Source of the DNA: CALVUJ01 sp045119835
GTDB taxonomy: Bacteria > Bacillota_I > Bacilli_A > RFN20 > DUOF01
NCBI GenBank assembly: GCA_045119835.1
Contig: JBGVED010000022.1
Coordinates: 124,001 to 188,000 of the forward strand
Length of the DNA stretch: 64,000 bases
Reading direction: 5' to 3'
The notes below the pieces were generated by a model. That model was not told where the DNA came from. It worked only from the letters and a program-made list of their open reading frames with translations, and did not search any database. Position 1 is the stretch's first letter. The number at the start of each line of letters is the position of its first letter. The position numbers were made by a program, and so were the translations under genes. Positions 7,197 to 18,200 of this stretch are shown in pieces.

Positions 7197-10100
7197 ATGA
7201 GTTATGTACCATTGCATGTCCATACTTCAAGAAATAGTATTGGAGATGCTATTTTAAAAATAGATGAATATATAAATAAAGCTAAAGAACTAGGACTAAA
7301 GTCATTAAGTGTCACCGGTCATGGTTCTCTAGCTGATATGTATGATTTTTATTTTAAATGTATAGAAAATAATATAAAACCAATTATAGGTTGTGAAATA
7401 TATTTAACACCTGATATGGAAAATAAAACAAAAGATTCTGAAACATATCATATGATATTATTAGCTAAAGATAATATAGGTCTAAAGAATCTAATAAATA
7501 TAGTATCTATTGCATCACTTGAAGGATTCTATAAGAAACCTAGAGTTGATTTAAATTATATAAATCAACATAGTGAAGGCTTAATATGTACTACTGCATG
7601 TGTTGGTGGTATGTTACCTCAACTTATATTAGATAAAAAAGAAGATCAAATAGTTGAACATATAGAAGAACTAAAGAACATCTTCGGCTCTGATTTATAC
7701 TTTGAAATTCAACCTGGTGATTTTATAGATCAAATAGTCGTCAACAATAAACTAATAGAATTATCAGAACAATATAATGTACCTTTAGTTGTTACTAATG
7801 ATATACATTATCTTAATGCTGAAGACTATAAGATACATGACTATCATGTAAGACTTGGACGTAAAACTACTATATCAGATGATTTATTATATCCTGATAC
7901 ATGTTATTATTTAATGTCTTATGATGAACTTGTAAATTCATTAGTTGCTTATGATTCTAACATTATAAAACAAGCGATAGAAAATACAAATATTATAGCT
8001 GAACAATGCTCTATAGAAGTAAAGGTAGAAGAATTAAATCTACCAGAGTTTAAATGTCCTGAAGGGTATACTCCACGTACTTTTATAGAGCATTTATGTT
8101 ATAAACGATTAGAAGAAATTATGTTTCTAATAAAAGACCCCAGTCAATACATTGATAGAATGCATTATGAACTTGATACACTTGAAGAATTAGGCTTTAC
8201 TTCATACATGTTAATCATGTGGGATATATATAGATATGCAAGAGAACAAAATATAATGATGGGACCAGGCAGAGGATCAGTGTCTGGTTCTGTTGTTGCT
8301 TATCTATTACAATTAGTTACTATAGACCCACTTAAATATAACTTATTGTTTGAAAGATTTACTTCAGTTCATCGTAAAGGATCTGTACCTGATATAGATA
8401 TGGATGTGCCATCACAATACCGTGAACAGATGTTTAAATATGTTATAGATAAGTATGGTATAGACCATTGTGCTGCTGTTAGTACTTTTACTATGCGTAA
8501 AGCTAAAAGCGCAATTCGAGATGTATGTAGATTATTAGAAATAGATTTAGAGACTGCAGATAAAATAGCTAAATTAATTCCTACAGTATATTATTTAGAT
8601 GATGATTCAGAAGAAGATAAACTTGTTGATTTATCTATAGAAGAAGCACTAGAACATGTTGAAGAATTAAGACAATATCAAGAAATATATCCAGAGATGT
8701 TTAATATAGCTATGAAATTAGAAGGATTAGAATCTGCTGCATCTATTCATGCTGCTGGAACTTTAATAACAAAAGACGCTGTGCTTGAAACTATGCCTAT
8801 GATAAGACAAGATAAAAAAGAACTTCAAGCTACTGCATTAGAATTAAAAGCATGTGAATCAGTTAAAGGTATCAAATATGACTTCTTAGGTTTAAATACA
8901 CTTGATATTCTTATATATTGTAAAGAGCTTACCGGTGTAGATTTTGATATGGAATTTGACCCATGTGATGATGAAAATATATGGAATCTCATATCTTCTA
9001 ATAAAACAACTGGTTTATTTCAAATTGGTACTGACACATATAAGAAACGTATGCCAAGACTAGCGCCAAAAACTATATCTGAATTGGCTGCTTGTTTAGC
9101 ATTAGTTCGTGGACCTTGTATATCTGCAGGTACTGATGAAGTATATATGAGAATACAAGAAGGATTAGAAGACATACATTTAATACATCCTTATTATGAT
9201 GAAGCCACTAAAGATACTAATGGGGCTTTAATATTCCAAGAACAGCTGATGCAAGTATGTATCAATATGGGTATGTCTATAGAAGATGGATTTAAAACTA
9301 TGAAATTTGCCGCTAAGAAAAAGTTTGATAAACTTAAAGAAGCAAAAGAAACATTATATAATAACGTCAAAGGAACTATATCTGATGAAGCATTTGAAGC
9401 TATATTTAAAATTATAGTTGATGCTGGTAAATATTTATTTAATCAATCACATGCCGTGGCTTATGCTATGGTAGGATATGCAACAGCATTTTATAAAACT
9501 TATTATACTAAGGAATTTATTGCGTCTACATTATCATATATTTATATTAATGGAGGCGATGCAAACAAGCGTCGTGATAAATTATCTGAAATATATAAAG
9601 ATGCAAGACGTGAAGGAATAAAATTTTTACCTCCAGACATACAAAAATCATCTTGGAAATTTACTATAGAAGATGATGCTATTCGAGTAGGTCTATGTGC
9701 TATAAGTTCTTTTAGTGATATAGCTTATGAAGAAATTAAAACTAAATGTACTGAATGGAATGAAGAAGAATCATTGCTTGAACAAATACTAAACAAAGTA
9801 GAAAAACGTAAGTGTGGGAAACGTGCAATGATACCATTAATATTATCTGGAGCATTAGGTGATAGAATAGAAAATTATAATAGATTTTGTGAAATACGTA
9901 AAGAAGAACCTCAATCTGAAATATATATTCATAATAAATTATCTATTGATTTATATAGTTCAGATACAGATGTAGAATCTGCTTTATTAGAAATACCATA
10001 TATCACTAATCCTACTAATAATTTTAAATCTATTGGATTAGAAAAGATTAAAAACAATAAAACTGTAACTATTAAATCCTATGTCACTAGAGTAAAACAA

Positions 10101-10286
10101 CATAAAACTAAGACTAAAGAAACTATGGCGTTCTTAACTTTTGATACAGGAGATGGTGAAATTGAAGTGGTTGCTTTTGGCGATGTTTATAAAGCGAATA
10201 AAAAACAACTCAAAAAAGGAAGCATAATAGATATAACAATAAAGAAAACAAATAAAGGTTATCAATTGATTAGGGTTGCAGAATAA
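7197..10286 (+). CDS. dnaE: DNA polymerase III alpha subunit, DnaE type
   Basis: Replicative polymerase of the C family. From the ATG at 7197 it has 1029 residues, slightly shorter than cellular DnaE. An N-terminal PHP domain begins with HVHT (H7, H9); its second motif reads TGHGS instead of TDHG, and TNDIHYLNAED follows. The polymerase core has GPGRGSVSGS at 356-365, catalytic aspartates D399/D401/D403 in PDIDMD, and the third catalytic Asp at 562 in KYDFLGLNTL. IFQEQLMQV and FNQSHAVAYAMVGY mark the fingers and following helices. A C-terminal OB-like domain runs to the end. No exonuclease domain is visible, so proofreading would come from elsewhere. GAGGTGA at 7185-7191 supports the start. 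Confidence 0.95.
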   Translation: MSYVPLHVHTSRNSIGDAILKIDEYINKAKELGLKSLSVTGHGSLADMYDFYFKCIENNIKPIIGCEIYLTPDMENKTKDSETYHMILLAKDNIGLKNLINIVSIASLEGFYKKPRVDLNYINQHSEGLICTTACVGGMLPQLILDKKEDQIVEHIEELKNIFGSDLYFEIQPGDFIDQIVVNNKLIELSEQYNVPLVVTNDIHYLNAEDYKIHDYHVRLGRKTTISDDLLYPDTCYYLMSYDELVNSLVAYDSNIIKQAIENTNIIAEQCSIEVKVEELNLPEFKCPEGYTPRTFIEHLCYKRLEEIMFLIKDPSQYIDRMHYELDTLEELGFTSYMLIMWDIYRYAREQNIMMGPGRGSVSGSVVAYLLQLVTIDPLKYNLLFERFTSVHRKGSVPDIDMDVPSQYREQMFKYVIDKYGIDHCAAVSTFTMRKAKSAIRDVCRLLEIDLETADKIAKLIPTVYYLDDDSEEDKLVDLSIEEALEHVEELRQYQEIYPEMFNIAMKLEGLESAASIHAAGTLITKDAVLETMPMIRQDKKELQATALELKACESVKGIKYDFLGLNTLDILIYCKELTGVDFDMEFDPCDDENIWNLISSNKTTGLFQIGTDTYKKRMPRLAPKTISELAACLALVRGPCISAGTDEVYMRIQEGLEDIHLIHPYYDEATKDTNGALIFQEQLMQVCINMGMSIEDGFKTMKFAAKKKFDKLKEAKETLYNNVKGTISDEAFEAIFKIIVDAGKYLFNQSHAVAYAMVGYATAFYKTYYTKEFIASTLSYIYINGGDANKRRDKLSEIYKDARREGIKFLPPDIQKSSWKFTIEDDAIRVGLCAISSFSDIAYEEIKTKCTEWNEEESLLEQILNKVEKRKCGKRAMIPLILSGALGDRIENYNRFCEIRKEEPQSEIYIHNKLSIDLYSSDTDVESALLEIPYITNPTNNFKSIGLEKIKNNKTVTIKSYVTRVKQHKTKTKETMAFLTFDTGDGEIEVVAFGDVYKANKKQLKKGSIIDITIKKTNKGYQLIRVAE

Positions 10287-10303
10287 TAGCAACCCTTTTT
10301 TTA
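10272..10303 (+). terminator. Intrinsic terminator embedded in the 3' end of dnaE
   Basis: AGGGTTGC (10272-10279) pairs perfectly with GCAACCCT (10289-10296), with a nine-base loop and seven T residues after. The left arm lies within the last codons of the polymerase gene. The next gene starts only about 30 bases later, so the hairpin either ends the nucleotide-metabolism transcript or lets a fraction through. Confidence 0.85.
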
Positions 10304-10332
10304 TTTATTTAATAAAAGGAGTTGAAAAACAC

Positions 10333-11679
10333 ATGGCTAGTATATATATGGCTGCGCAGTTAATAAAAACTGCAGACGCTTTAAAAATTTATGTTAACAA
10401 ATTTAATATTAATAATAAATATAATGACTTAAATAAAATGAAAGAGAAAGTATTAGATACACTTAATAAAATGGAATTTCAATTCAAAGATATTAAATTA
10501 TCATTTGAAACTAGAAATTATTTTTCTAGAATAGATAGAGGTATAAATACAGTAAAAACAGTTACTAATAATGCTAAAACATTAGAAGATTTATTTATGA
10601 TTAAAGATATGATGTATCTATTTGATGATATAAATGAGCTAAATAATTTAATGACATATCAATTAGCAGGCATTGCATATGATTATTATGGAAATTATAC
10701 AGATGTATATAAATTACCAGGCGATCATATGAGAGGTTTATATAGAGCAATCGTTAAGACTAATCCATTAAACATATTTGAAATTTATTGTAATGCTGGA
10801 GATAATATATATAATTTTGCAGACGGCGATGATAAAACATATGCAAATACAAAAAATTATTATGCCACAGCTAAATCAAGATTAACTAGAGTTATTAAAG
10901 GTGATCTTAAAGGTAGTTATATATCTAATAATTATTTTGATATAGTTATGATAACTCCTTGCGTAACATATCCAAATAAAACAGATGCATTTGGTAAAAT
11001 GTCTCCAGCTAATGAATCAATTGAAATAAGAAATTGCATTAAATATGTAAGACAAGGCGGAGTATATATGATAACTGTACCTGCAACTAGAATAGATGCT
11101 AGTTTAGCTTTATGGTTATCAAAAGTATTAAGTGAAGATACTATAATAGTTAAAATACCTGGAGATCAATTAGAAAGAATAACTATCATGGGTAAAAAAG
11201 AAATTACTAATAAATCAAAACAATCTTTACTTGATAGATTAACTTATATAAACTATGATTCTTTATTAACTGCTTCTGATATAGTAGCTCCTATATTTAC
11301 TATACCACAAGAAGTTCTTGAATTAGAATACTTCAGAGGTTCTCAATTAGATGTTGATGATTTACTTGAAGCAGCCAATCCAGGAATATTAAATCATATT
11401 TTAGAAAGCCAAACTCAACCATTAGTAGTTAAAGATCAATCACCATTACTTCCATTTAACATTGGTCAAGTTGGTTTAGTTTTAACTTCTGGTTGTCTAG
11501 ATGGTGTAGTTGAAGAAGTAGATGGAGTCTATCATGTTATAAAAGGTATGACTACTAAGTTAGCTACAACTGAAACAGATGACTCAGAAGAAGATAAAAT
11601 AAAATCCACTGAAACTATCAGCAATAGAGTTAAAATAAATGTATTTACTGCTGATGGTAAATTTATAGAATTAGGATAG
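10333..11679 (+). CDS. DUF6094-like protein with degenerate methyltransferase fold
   Basis: This 448-residue protein resembles the DUF6094 family, a Rossmann methyltransferase-like group found in mobile elements and phages. The end of the protein is the clearest match: PLLPFNIGQVGLVLTSG, then VYHVIKG. In the place of a SAM-binding motif there is FEIYCNAGDNIYNF, and where active adenine methyltransferases have NPPY there is DIVMITPCV. Both are atypical, so methylation is uncertain. GGVYMITVPATRID matches the strand after motif IV. I start it at the ATG at 10333, preceded by AAAGGAG at 10315-10321. The helicase gene follows after 13 bases; such pairing with a helicase fits DUF6094 neighbourhoods known to me. 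DNA modification or binding is inferred. Confidence 0.6.
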   Translation: MASIYMAAQLIKTADALKIYVNKFNINNKYNDLNKMKEKVLDTLNKMEFQFKDIKLSFETRNYFSRIDRGINTVKTVTNNAKTLEDLFMIKDMMYLFDDINELNNLMTYQLAGIAYDYYGNYTDVYKLPGDHMRGLYRAIVKTNPLNIFEIYCNAGDNIYNFADGDDKTYANTKNYYATAKSRLTRVIKGDLKGSYISNNYFDIVMITPCVTYPNKTDAFGKMSPANESIEIRNCIKYVRQGGVYMITVPATRIDASLALWLSKVLSEDTIIVKIPGDQLERITIMGKKEITNKSKQSLLDRLTYINYDSLLTASDIVAPIFTIPQEVLELEYFRGSQLDVDDLLEAANPGILNHILESQTQPLVVKDQSPLLPFNIGQVGLVLTSGCLDGVVEEVDGVYHVIKGMTTKLATTETDDSEEDKIKSTETISNRVKINVFTADGKFIELG

Positions 11680-11692
11680 GAAGGAGGACACT

Positions 11693-14600
11693 ATGAAAAT
11701 AAATGATTATAAGTATCATTATTCAGATGTTATGAATCTATCAGTAGGAGACTTAGTAGGTTCTGCTTATGCATTAGAAGTTGCATATGATAGATATACT
11801 CAAGATTTATTATTTGTATCTGTAGTAGGATACAAATCTATGATAGATGAAATAGTTAGATTATTTAATAACCCGAACGAAGCCTTTAACATAAGATGTA
11901 AAGGCTCTTCAATGTATAAAAGAAAAGGTGCTAGATATACTATTGAATCTAGTAAAAATAGTAACTCAGATATAGTTAATGCAGTTATATGTTTAAAAGA
12001 TTATTACAAAGTCCAAAACCATGGTGAAGAATGGACTATGTATTTCTATTTAGATAAAGAAGAAGATACTGATAGTAGAATAAAAGAACTATTGCTAGAT
12101 AAACTTGTTAAATATAGTAGTGTTCCTGTTCTTCCTGAATGGATTGACTATTTATATACTGTAATGGAAGATGACTTCGTACAATGTTATCATCTTTGTT
12201 TAGAAGGAACACGAGAAGTATATTGTTGTAGACTTCATGGCAATCAAGATTATGTTAAACGTTTAATAACTGAAGGATTATCTAATGGCTCCATTAATAT
12301 AAATGGTTCTAATGAACCATCTGTAATGCTAGATGAATCGTCTGGATTAAATGATTATTTAAGTTTATTTGGTTCCATGTTAGCAAATAAAATACAACAA
12401 AAATTTAAACCTAAATTTGTACCAGGCGAAGATTCTTATAGCAATTATTTATTAACTATTGATGATTATATACATTGCAAAGGTGTTGAATTATATACTG
12501 CACAAATGGCTGTTATACAAGCCAATGCAAATAACTTTAACGTAAACAAACATGGATTTATAGTTGGTGAAATGGGATCAGGTAAAACTATTATGACTGG
12601 TTCTACTTTCTATACTCATAATGCTAGCAACACTAAAGGATTCAATGCATTAATAATGTCTCCATCTCATTTAGTTGAAAAATGGAAACAAGAAATGGAA
12701 ACTTATGTTCCTAATTCTAAAGGATATATAGTGCATAATCTAGATGAATTATTAGAAATAGAATCTAAACTTAAAAATAGAAACAGAGCAGAAAATATGT
12801 TTGTAATTATGTCTAAAGAAATAGCTAAGCTAGGATATGATGAAAGACCTGCCGCTGTATGGTCTAAATCTAAAGGTTGTTTTGTATGTCCTGAATGCGG
12901 CCAACCATTATATAAAGAAATAAGTGTTCAACAACCATATTCTAGAAGAAAAGTTAAAGCAAAAATAAAACTAACTGAACTAGATTTCACAAAACAATTT
13001 GCTTATAATGTTTATTGTCCTAATAAAGTTAAAGTATGGAACGAAGAAAAACATGCTTATGAAGAAAAAACTTGTCATACTAAACTATGGACAGCATTAA
13101 ATAGAGATGATGACCATGGCTGGTTAAAGCTTGGAGATCAAGGTTGGATACGTGAAGAGCATATTGTTCCTGTAACTGAAGAGTTTATGGCTAAAGAAGT
13201 TATAAACAAAAAAGAAACTGCCTTCTTTGATAAATTATTCGAACAGTATGATTTATATCAAAATGGATTACCATTTAAAAATTCTTATAAAGGCAGCAAG
13301 AAATACCCTGTTGCTAAATATATCAAACAACGTATGAGCGGTGTTTTTGATTATCTAGCTTTAGATGAAGCTCATTTATTAATGAACAATTCATTACAAG
13401 GTATAGCTGCACATCATCTTATGAAAGCTTGTAACCATACTTTATTGCTAACTGGTACTTTATTAAACGGATTTGCTGCTAACTTATTCTATACTTTATT
13501 TAGAGTATGTCCTAATATAATGGTACAAGAAGGATTCTCTTATGAAGATGAACCCGAATTTGCTAGATTATTCGGCGTTGTATCCAGAGAAACTAGTTAT
13601 GCTTTAGAAAGAGGATATGGAAGAAGAAGAATCGGCAATGTTAAAGAGAAAAGATTACCTGGTGTTTCTCCATTGGTATTTACTAAATTCTTATTAAATT
13701 TAACTAGCTTTATAGCATTAGATGATATGGCAGAAGGTCTTCCATCTTATCAAGAGATACCAATAGGTGTTGATATGGATAGAGAAACAGCTACTGCCTA
13801 TTCTGATATACAAAACTTCTTCACTTCAAGATGTACTCAATTCCAATCTGGTTCTAGAAAGATAATGGGGTCAATGATTAAATTAATGACTCAATATCCA
13901 GATGCTCCACATTGTTTACGTCGTGTACAAAATCCTGATACTGGAGATAATGAATATGAATCTATAGTATTAGATAAAATGATAAGAAATAAAGAACAAA
14001 AACTATTAGAAATAGTTGAAGAAAAATTAGCACTTGGAGAAAAAGTATTAGTATATTATAACACTGTTAATACAACAGACTTAGGTGAACATTTACAATC
14101 TATGTTCTGTGCTGAAGACATAAAAGCTTTTGAATTAAGAGCTTCTGTTAAAGCAGAAAAACGTATGGAGTATATACAAAAAGAAGTAGATAAAGGCGCC
14201 CAAGTTATGATAACTAATCCTACTCTAGTAGAAACTGGCCTAGATTTATTAGACTTTACTACAATAGTATTCTTCCAAGTTGGCTATAACTTATCTACTA
14301 TGCGTCAAGCAAGTAGAAGAAGCTGGAGACTTTCTCAAACAAAAGATATAGAAGTATATTTCTTATATTATAATGGAACTATACAAGAACAAGCTATATC
14401 TTTAATGGCTACTAAATTACAAGCTGCACAAACTCTTGAAGGAAACTTCAGTGAAGAAGGATTAAAAGCTATGAGTCAAAATGATGACATGTTAACTCAA
14501 ATAGCTAACAATGTTGTTAACGACATTAAAACTGTTGTTGACCTTGATGCATTTAAATCTGCACGACATGTTAAACAAACATCTAACAATGAAAGAGCTC

Positions 14601-14755
14601 ATAGTAAATCAATAACTCAAATTAAATTTGAATTAGACGATAGAGGACAAAAAATAATTTTACCTTCTATTAAAAAATGTATGACTTCTTCTAAAAAGAA
14701 AGCATATATTAGTAATGAATATGCAAATAACCCTATAAAATTATTCATACAATAA
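11693..14755 (+). CDS. SNF2-like superfamily 2 helicase/ATPase
   Basis: DNA-dependent ATPase of the SF2/SNF2 type. Over 1020 residues the motifs are: Walker A GEMGSGKT at 292-299, DEAH at 558-561, TGT (motif III) near 587-589, and motif VI QASRRSWRLSQ starting at 872, followed by VYFLYYNGTIQEQA, typical of SNF2-like proteins. Between motifs I and II lies an insert with four cysteines (C399, C402, C442, C461) that probably forms a zinc ribbon. The first 280 residues are unassigned. A very strong AAGGAGG site lies five bases before the ATG. It forms a two-gene unit with the DUF6094-like gene and is closed by a terminator at 14787. DNA remodelling, replication restart or DNA protection are possible roles. 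Confidence 0.88.
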   Translation: MKINDYKYHYSDVMNLSVGDLVGSAYALEVAYDRYTQDLLFVSVVGYKSMIDEIVRLFNNPNEAFNIRCKGSSMYKRKGARYTIESSKNSNSDIVNAVICLKDYYKVQNHGEEWTMYFYLDKEEDTDSRIKELLLDKLVKYSSVPVLPEWIDYLYTVMEDDFVQCYHLCLEGTREVYCCRLHGNQDYVKRLITEGLSNGSININGSNEPSVMLDESSGLNDYLSLFGSMLANKIQQKFKPKFVPGEDSYSNYLLTIDDYIHCKGVELYTAQMAVIQANANNFNVNKHGFIVGEMGSGKTIMTGSTFYTHNASNTKGFNALIMSPSHLVEKWKQEMETYVPNSKGYIVHNLDELLEIESKLKNRNRAENMFVIMSKEIAKLGYDERPAAVWSKSKGCFVCPECGQPLYKEISVQQPYSRRKVKAKIKLTELDFTKQFAYNVYCPNKVKVWNEEKHAYEEKTCHTKLWTALNRDDDHGWLKLGDQGWIREEHIVPVTEEFMAKEVINKKETAFFDKLFEQYDLYQNGLPFKNSYKGSKKYPVAKYIKQRMSGVFDYLALDEAHLLMNNSLQGIAAHHLMKACNHTLLLTGTLLNGFAANLFYTLFRVCPNIMVQEGFSYEDEPEFARLFGVVSRETSYALERGYGRRRIGNVKEKRLPGVSPLVFTKFLLNLTSFIALDDMAEGLPSYQEIPIGVDMDRETATAYSDIQNFFTSRCTQFQSGSRKIMGSMIKLMTQYPDAPHCLRRVQNPDTGDNEYESIVLDKMIRNKEQKLLEIVEEKLALGEKVLVYYNTVNTTDLGEHLQSMFCAEDIKAFELRASVKAEKRMEYIQKEVDKGAQVMITNPTLVETGLDLLDFTTIVFFQVGYNLSTMRQASRRSWRLSQTKDIEVYFLYYNGTIQEQAISLMATKLQAAQTLEGNFSEEGLKAMSQNDDMLTQIANNVVNDIKTVVDLDAFKSARHVKQTSNNERAHSKSITQIKFELDDRGQKIILPSIKKCMTSSKKKAYISNEYANNPIKLFIQ

Positions 14756-14786
14756 ATTATCATATATAATACCTCCTATAATTTTA

Positions 14787-14832
14787 GAGCTCCTGGTTTG
14801 GTACCCAGGGGCTCATTTTATTTCTTTTTTTA
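14787..14832 (+). terminator. Intrinsic terminator after the helicase gene
   Basis: GAGCTCCTGG (14787-14796) pairs with CCAGGGGCTC (14805-14814) with one internal mismatch, followed by a T-rich tract including seven consecutive T at about 14825. It separates the DNA-metabolism transcript from the lysin pair. An AT-rich stretch after it (TAATATAATATATTATG) may hold a promoter for the next two genes, but no -35 is convincing. Confidence 0.85.
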
Positions 14833-14876
14833 GTAATATAATATATTATGAATTAACATTTAGGAGTGTGATTTGA

Positions 14877-15242
14877 ATGGCAATGATATTAAAACGTATA
14901 ACTAACCCATACGAATGTGTTAGATGCTGTGTTACAAAAAAGCTTATAACATATGGAGAAGAATATTATTGGGACCCAATTGATAACTTTATTGTTGATT
15001 TTGAGTATTATTATGATAGAAAATTAGCTATGAAGAGAGAAGAAGCTATGTGGAAAATTAATCAAGCCACTAGTGGACTTGCATATAAACAACAGATGTT
15101 GAATGCAGAAAGAGATTTTCTTGAAAAGACTTTATATGATAGAGAAATATATGACCCAGCTAAGCATGGGAATTTATTAGAATATTTAGCTAAAGAACAA
15201 TTTGGAGAACCTCCAATTATACCTAAAGGAGGGAAAAGATAA
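14877..15242 (+). CDS. Small hypothetical protein upstream of the giant lysin
   Basis: I do not recognise this 121-residue protein. Near the N-terminus it has CVRCCVTKK, a possible partial metal site, followed by aromatic acidic residues (YGEEYYWDP) and then a long charged helical stretch from about residue 48 to 90. The C-terminus ends PKGGKR. An AGGAG site lies ten bases before the ATG. The stop overlaps the start of the 1922-residue wall-hydrolase gene as TAATG, so the two are translationally coupled and may act together, for example as chaperone or virion partner. That is a suggestion from position only. Confidence 0.65.
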   Translation: MAMILKRITNPYECVRCCVTKKLITYGEEYYWDPIDNFIVDFEYYYDRKLAMKREEAMWKINQATSGLAYKQQMLNAERDFLEKTLYDREIYDPAKHGNLLEYLAKEQFGEPPIIPKGGKR

Positions 15243-18200
15243 TGGCTAATACAGTTGGCGGTGGAGCTGGTAATACTCAGAGCTCTGCAAGAACAAATAT
15301 TATTAAAAAATTAATGCCGGACTCTTTGGCAGGTAAATCTTATTGGAAGACTGGTCAAACCAATACATGGATTGTTGTACATAACACAGCAGGAGGAACT
15401 GCATCAACTAATACAAATTATTTTCACAATGGTTCAGATGGTAGATATACATGTACTCATTTCGTTATAGATGATAAAGAAATATATCAATTACTTGAAC
15501 TCAATTGGAAAGGTACACATGCAGGCGGAACTGCTGGCCAAATGTGGAAAGATAATCCTATAGATACATCAAGTTGTGGAAATAGCAACTCTATAGGTAT
15601 AGAAGTAGCAGATGGAGACACAGTTGATCATAATAAAGCTATAGAAGTTTGTATAGAATTAATTCGTTATTTAATGAAAGAATTAAATATAGATACGAAT
15701 CATGTAGTTCGTCATGGAGATTGTTCTGATAAAAATTGTCCCGCTACTATAATGAAATTAAATAAGTGGGGATATATAAAAGAACAGATAAAAAAACGTA
15801 ATGAAGAAAATAAATCTATAGAACTAGATACTACTAAAATATCTTCTAATGGTGGAGGTACCGGAGAAGGTGGTGGAGGAGGTAGCACTGGTGGTACTGG
15901 TACTACAAATGTAGTAGATATACTTCCTAACGTTGACCATAGATATAATATTGCCAATATGGATGAAGTAAAAGGAGCTTGTCTTGTTTTTTATCCTCCT
16001 TATAACTCTTGTTCTATGGCAGATAGAGAAAAACATTTCGAAGAATGGAAATGGGATAGAAAATATCATTATATTATAGATCATACATATGATGTAGATG
16101 CTAACCCTGATGACGATATACCTGAAATAACAGAATGTACAGCAACACTTGGAACCACTACACCAGAAGATGGAAAAGAAAATGAAAATAAGCCTGGTAC
16201 TGGAGAGGAAAATCCACCTGCTACTCCAGCGTCATTCTATGTTAAATCTCCTACAGATACATCTAAACCTGAAGATACATCAAAGCCTGAAGATACATCA
16301 AAACCTACAGATACACCATCTTCAAATTCTAATTTAGGATGGACTACTCCGGAAGTAAGTGGTCCAGATGCTGTAGAAGATAATTGTATAACAATTAAAG
16401 GTGGATTTGAAAAAGTAGAAAATAGATTACTTCAATGTTATGGATTAGAGGATAATAATAAAGCTACATATATAAATAGAAGTTTATTCTCAAATCATCC
16501 AGAGAAACATAATATAATGATAGCATGTTTTATACCAGCATATGAAGATTTAGAAAAAGATAAAATAACATATGAACAAGTAGAAAAAAATATAGTAAAC
16601 TCTGTATCTAAAATATTATGGGCCAATGGATTAAATACTAAAGATTTATGGCGTGAATTTGATATGAATAGAGCTCCGTCTCCTGTTACATATCTTGATA
16701 GAGACAAGTGGAAAGATCTATTGACTGAAATAGACAAACAACTTGAATGGAGAAATAAAAAATTCGGAGTTGTATCAACTGAATATGCAAAATATGTAGC
16801 TGTTATTAGCGAATATATACATGGCAGTAGCTCAGGAGGAGAAACAGGTTCTCCAGGTTCTGGCACTACTCCTGATATAGGAAATATTGGCGAAACTGCA
16901 AAAGCTGTATGGACATTTTTTACTGGTGCAGGTTATTCTCCTCAATGCGCGGCTGGTATAATGGGGAATTTACAACAAGAATCCACTATGGATCCTAACA
17001 GAAAGCAATCTGGAGGAGGTCCTGGTCGTGGTATTGCTCAATGGACAGTAGGTAGTGGAAGATACAATGGATTAGTCGCTCATGCAAAAAGCAAAGGTAA
17101 AGAATGGAATGATTTACAATCACAACTTGAATGGATAGATTTAGAATTACAAGGTAAAGATTCAACTACTTTATCTAAATTAAAATCATTAGTTGGAGGA
17201 TTTAATCAATTCAAAAAAATATCAGATGTAAAAAGAGCTTGCGACGTATTTGAACAGGCTTTTGAAAGAGCCGGAAAACCAATGATGGCAAACCGTTATA
17301 AATATGCGGAAGGATTTTATACAAAATTCTCAGGAGGTTCAACTGCTTCTATTGCACCAGCTGAAATTATGTTTAGTGCAAAAGCAAAAGGCACTTTGTC
17401 TTGGCCTTGTCCTTCAACTAAAAGTATATCATCTAGATTTGGATATAGAAAACCTCCATGTCCGGGGGCTTCTTCTAATCATAAAGGTATAGATATACCA
17501 TGTCCTTCTGGTTCTGATGTTGTAGCTGCTGCAGCAGGTAAAGTTGCCGTAGTTAGTTCTCAATCAGCTCGTGGTAATTATGTAGTAATCGACCATGGAG
17601 ATGGATTGGGAACATTATATCAACATTTAAGTCGTGCAACAGTCAGTGTTGGAGCTACAGTTACAAATGGACAAACAATAGCTAAATCTGGAGCAACTGG
17701 TGTAGGTGTAGGACCTCATTTACATTTTGAAGTACATGAGGGATTCAGTGGTACTAAAGGAACACCTGTCAATCCAGAGAATTATGTATCACCAGGAACA
17801 GCTACGGGATCTATATCAGGAAATGGTAGTGGAGGAAATGCAGGAACAGGAAATAATGAATCAACTGGCGGTGCTCAATACGATATACAAGGTCCATTAG
17901 TCAATTCTCCTCATGGAGACATAGTTAATCCAGGACCTGCAGCTAGTTTACCATACAGTGGAAATAGTATGGGTGGATTAGATCATGATGACTGGGGAGG
18001 TAAAACTATCTATAAGGTAGGAGAACCAGAAGATGAAAATTTAGAAAAGCCAGTCATAGAAAATGTATTAACATCAGAAGAATATAAAGAATTCTGTGAA
18101 AGATTTATTATGGGAGAAGAATTTAATGAAGATGGTTCTTTTTCTACAGCTGTTAACTTTAAAAAATATTGGGAACTTATAGATATATATGTTGCTGATT

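Noticed and set aside
15712..16866. Long minus-strand frames opposite the lysin
   Set aside because: They are low-complexity mirror images of Gly/Ser/Thr-rich linkers, lack ribosome binding sites and overlap a clear gene.
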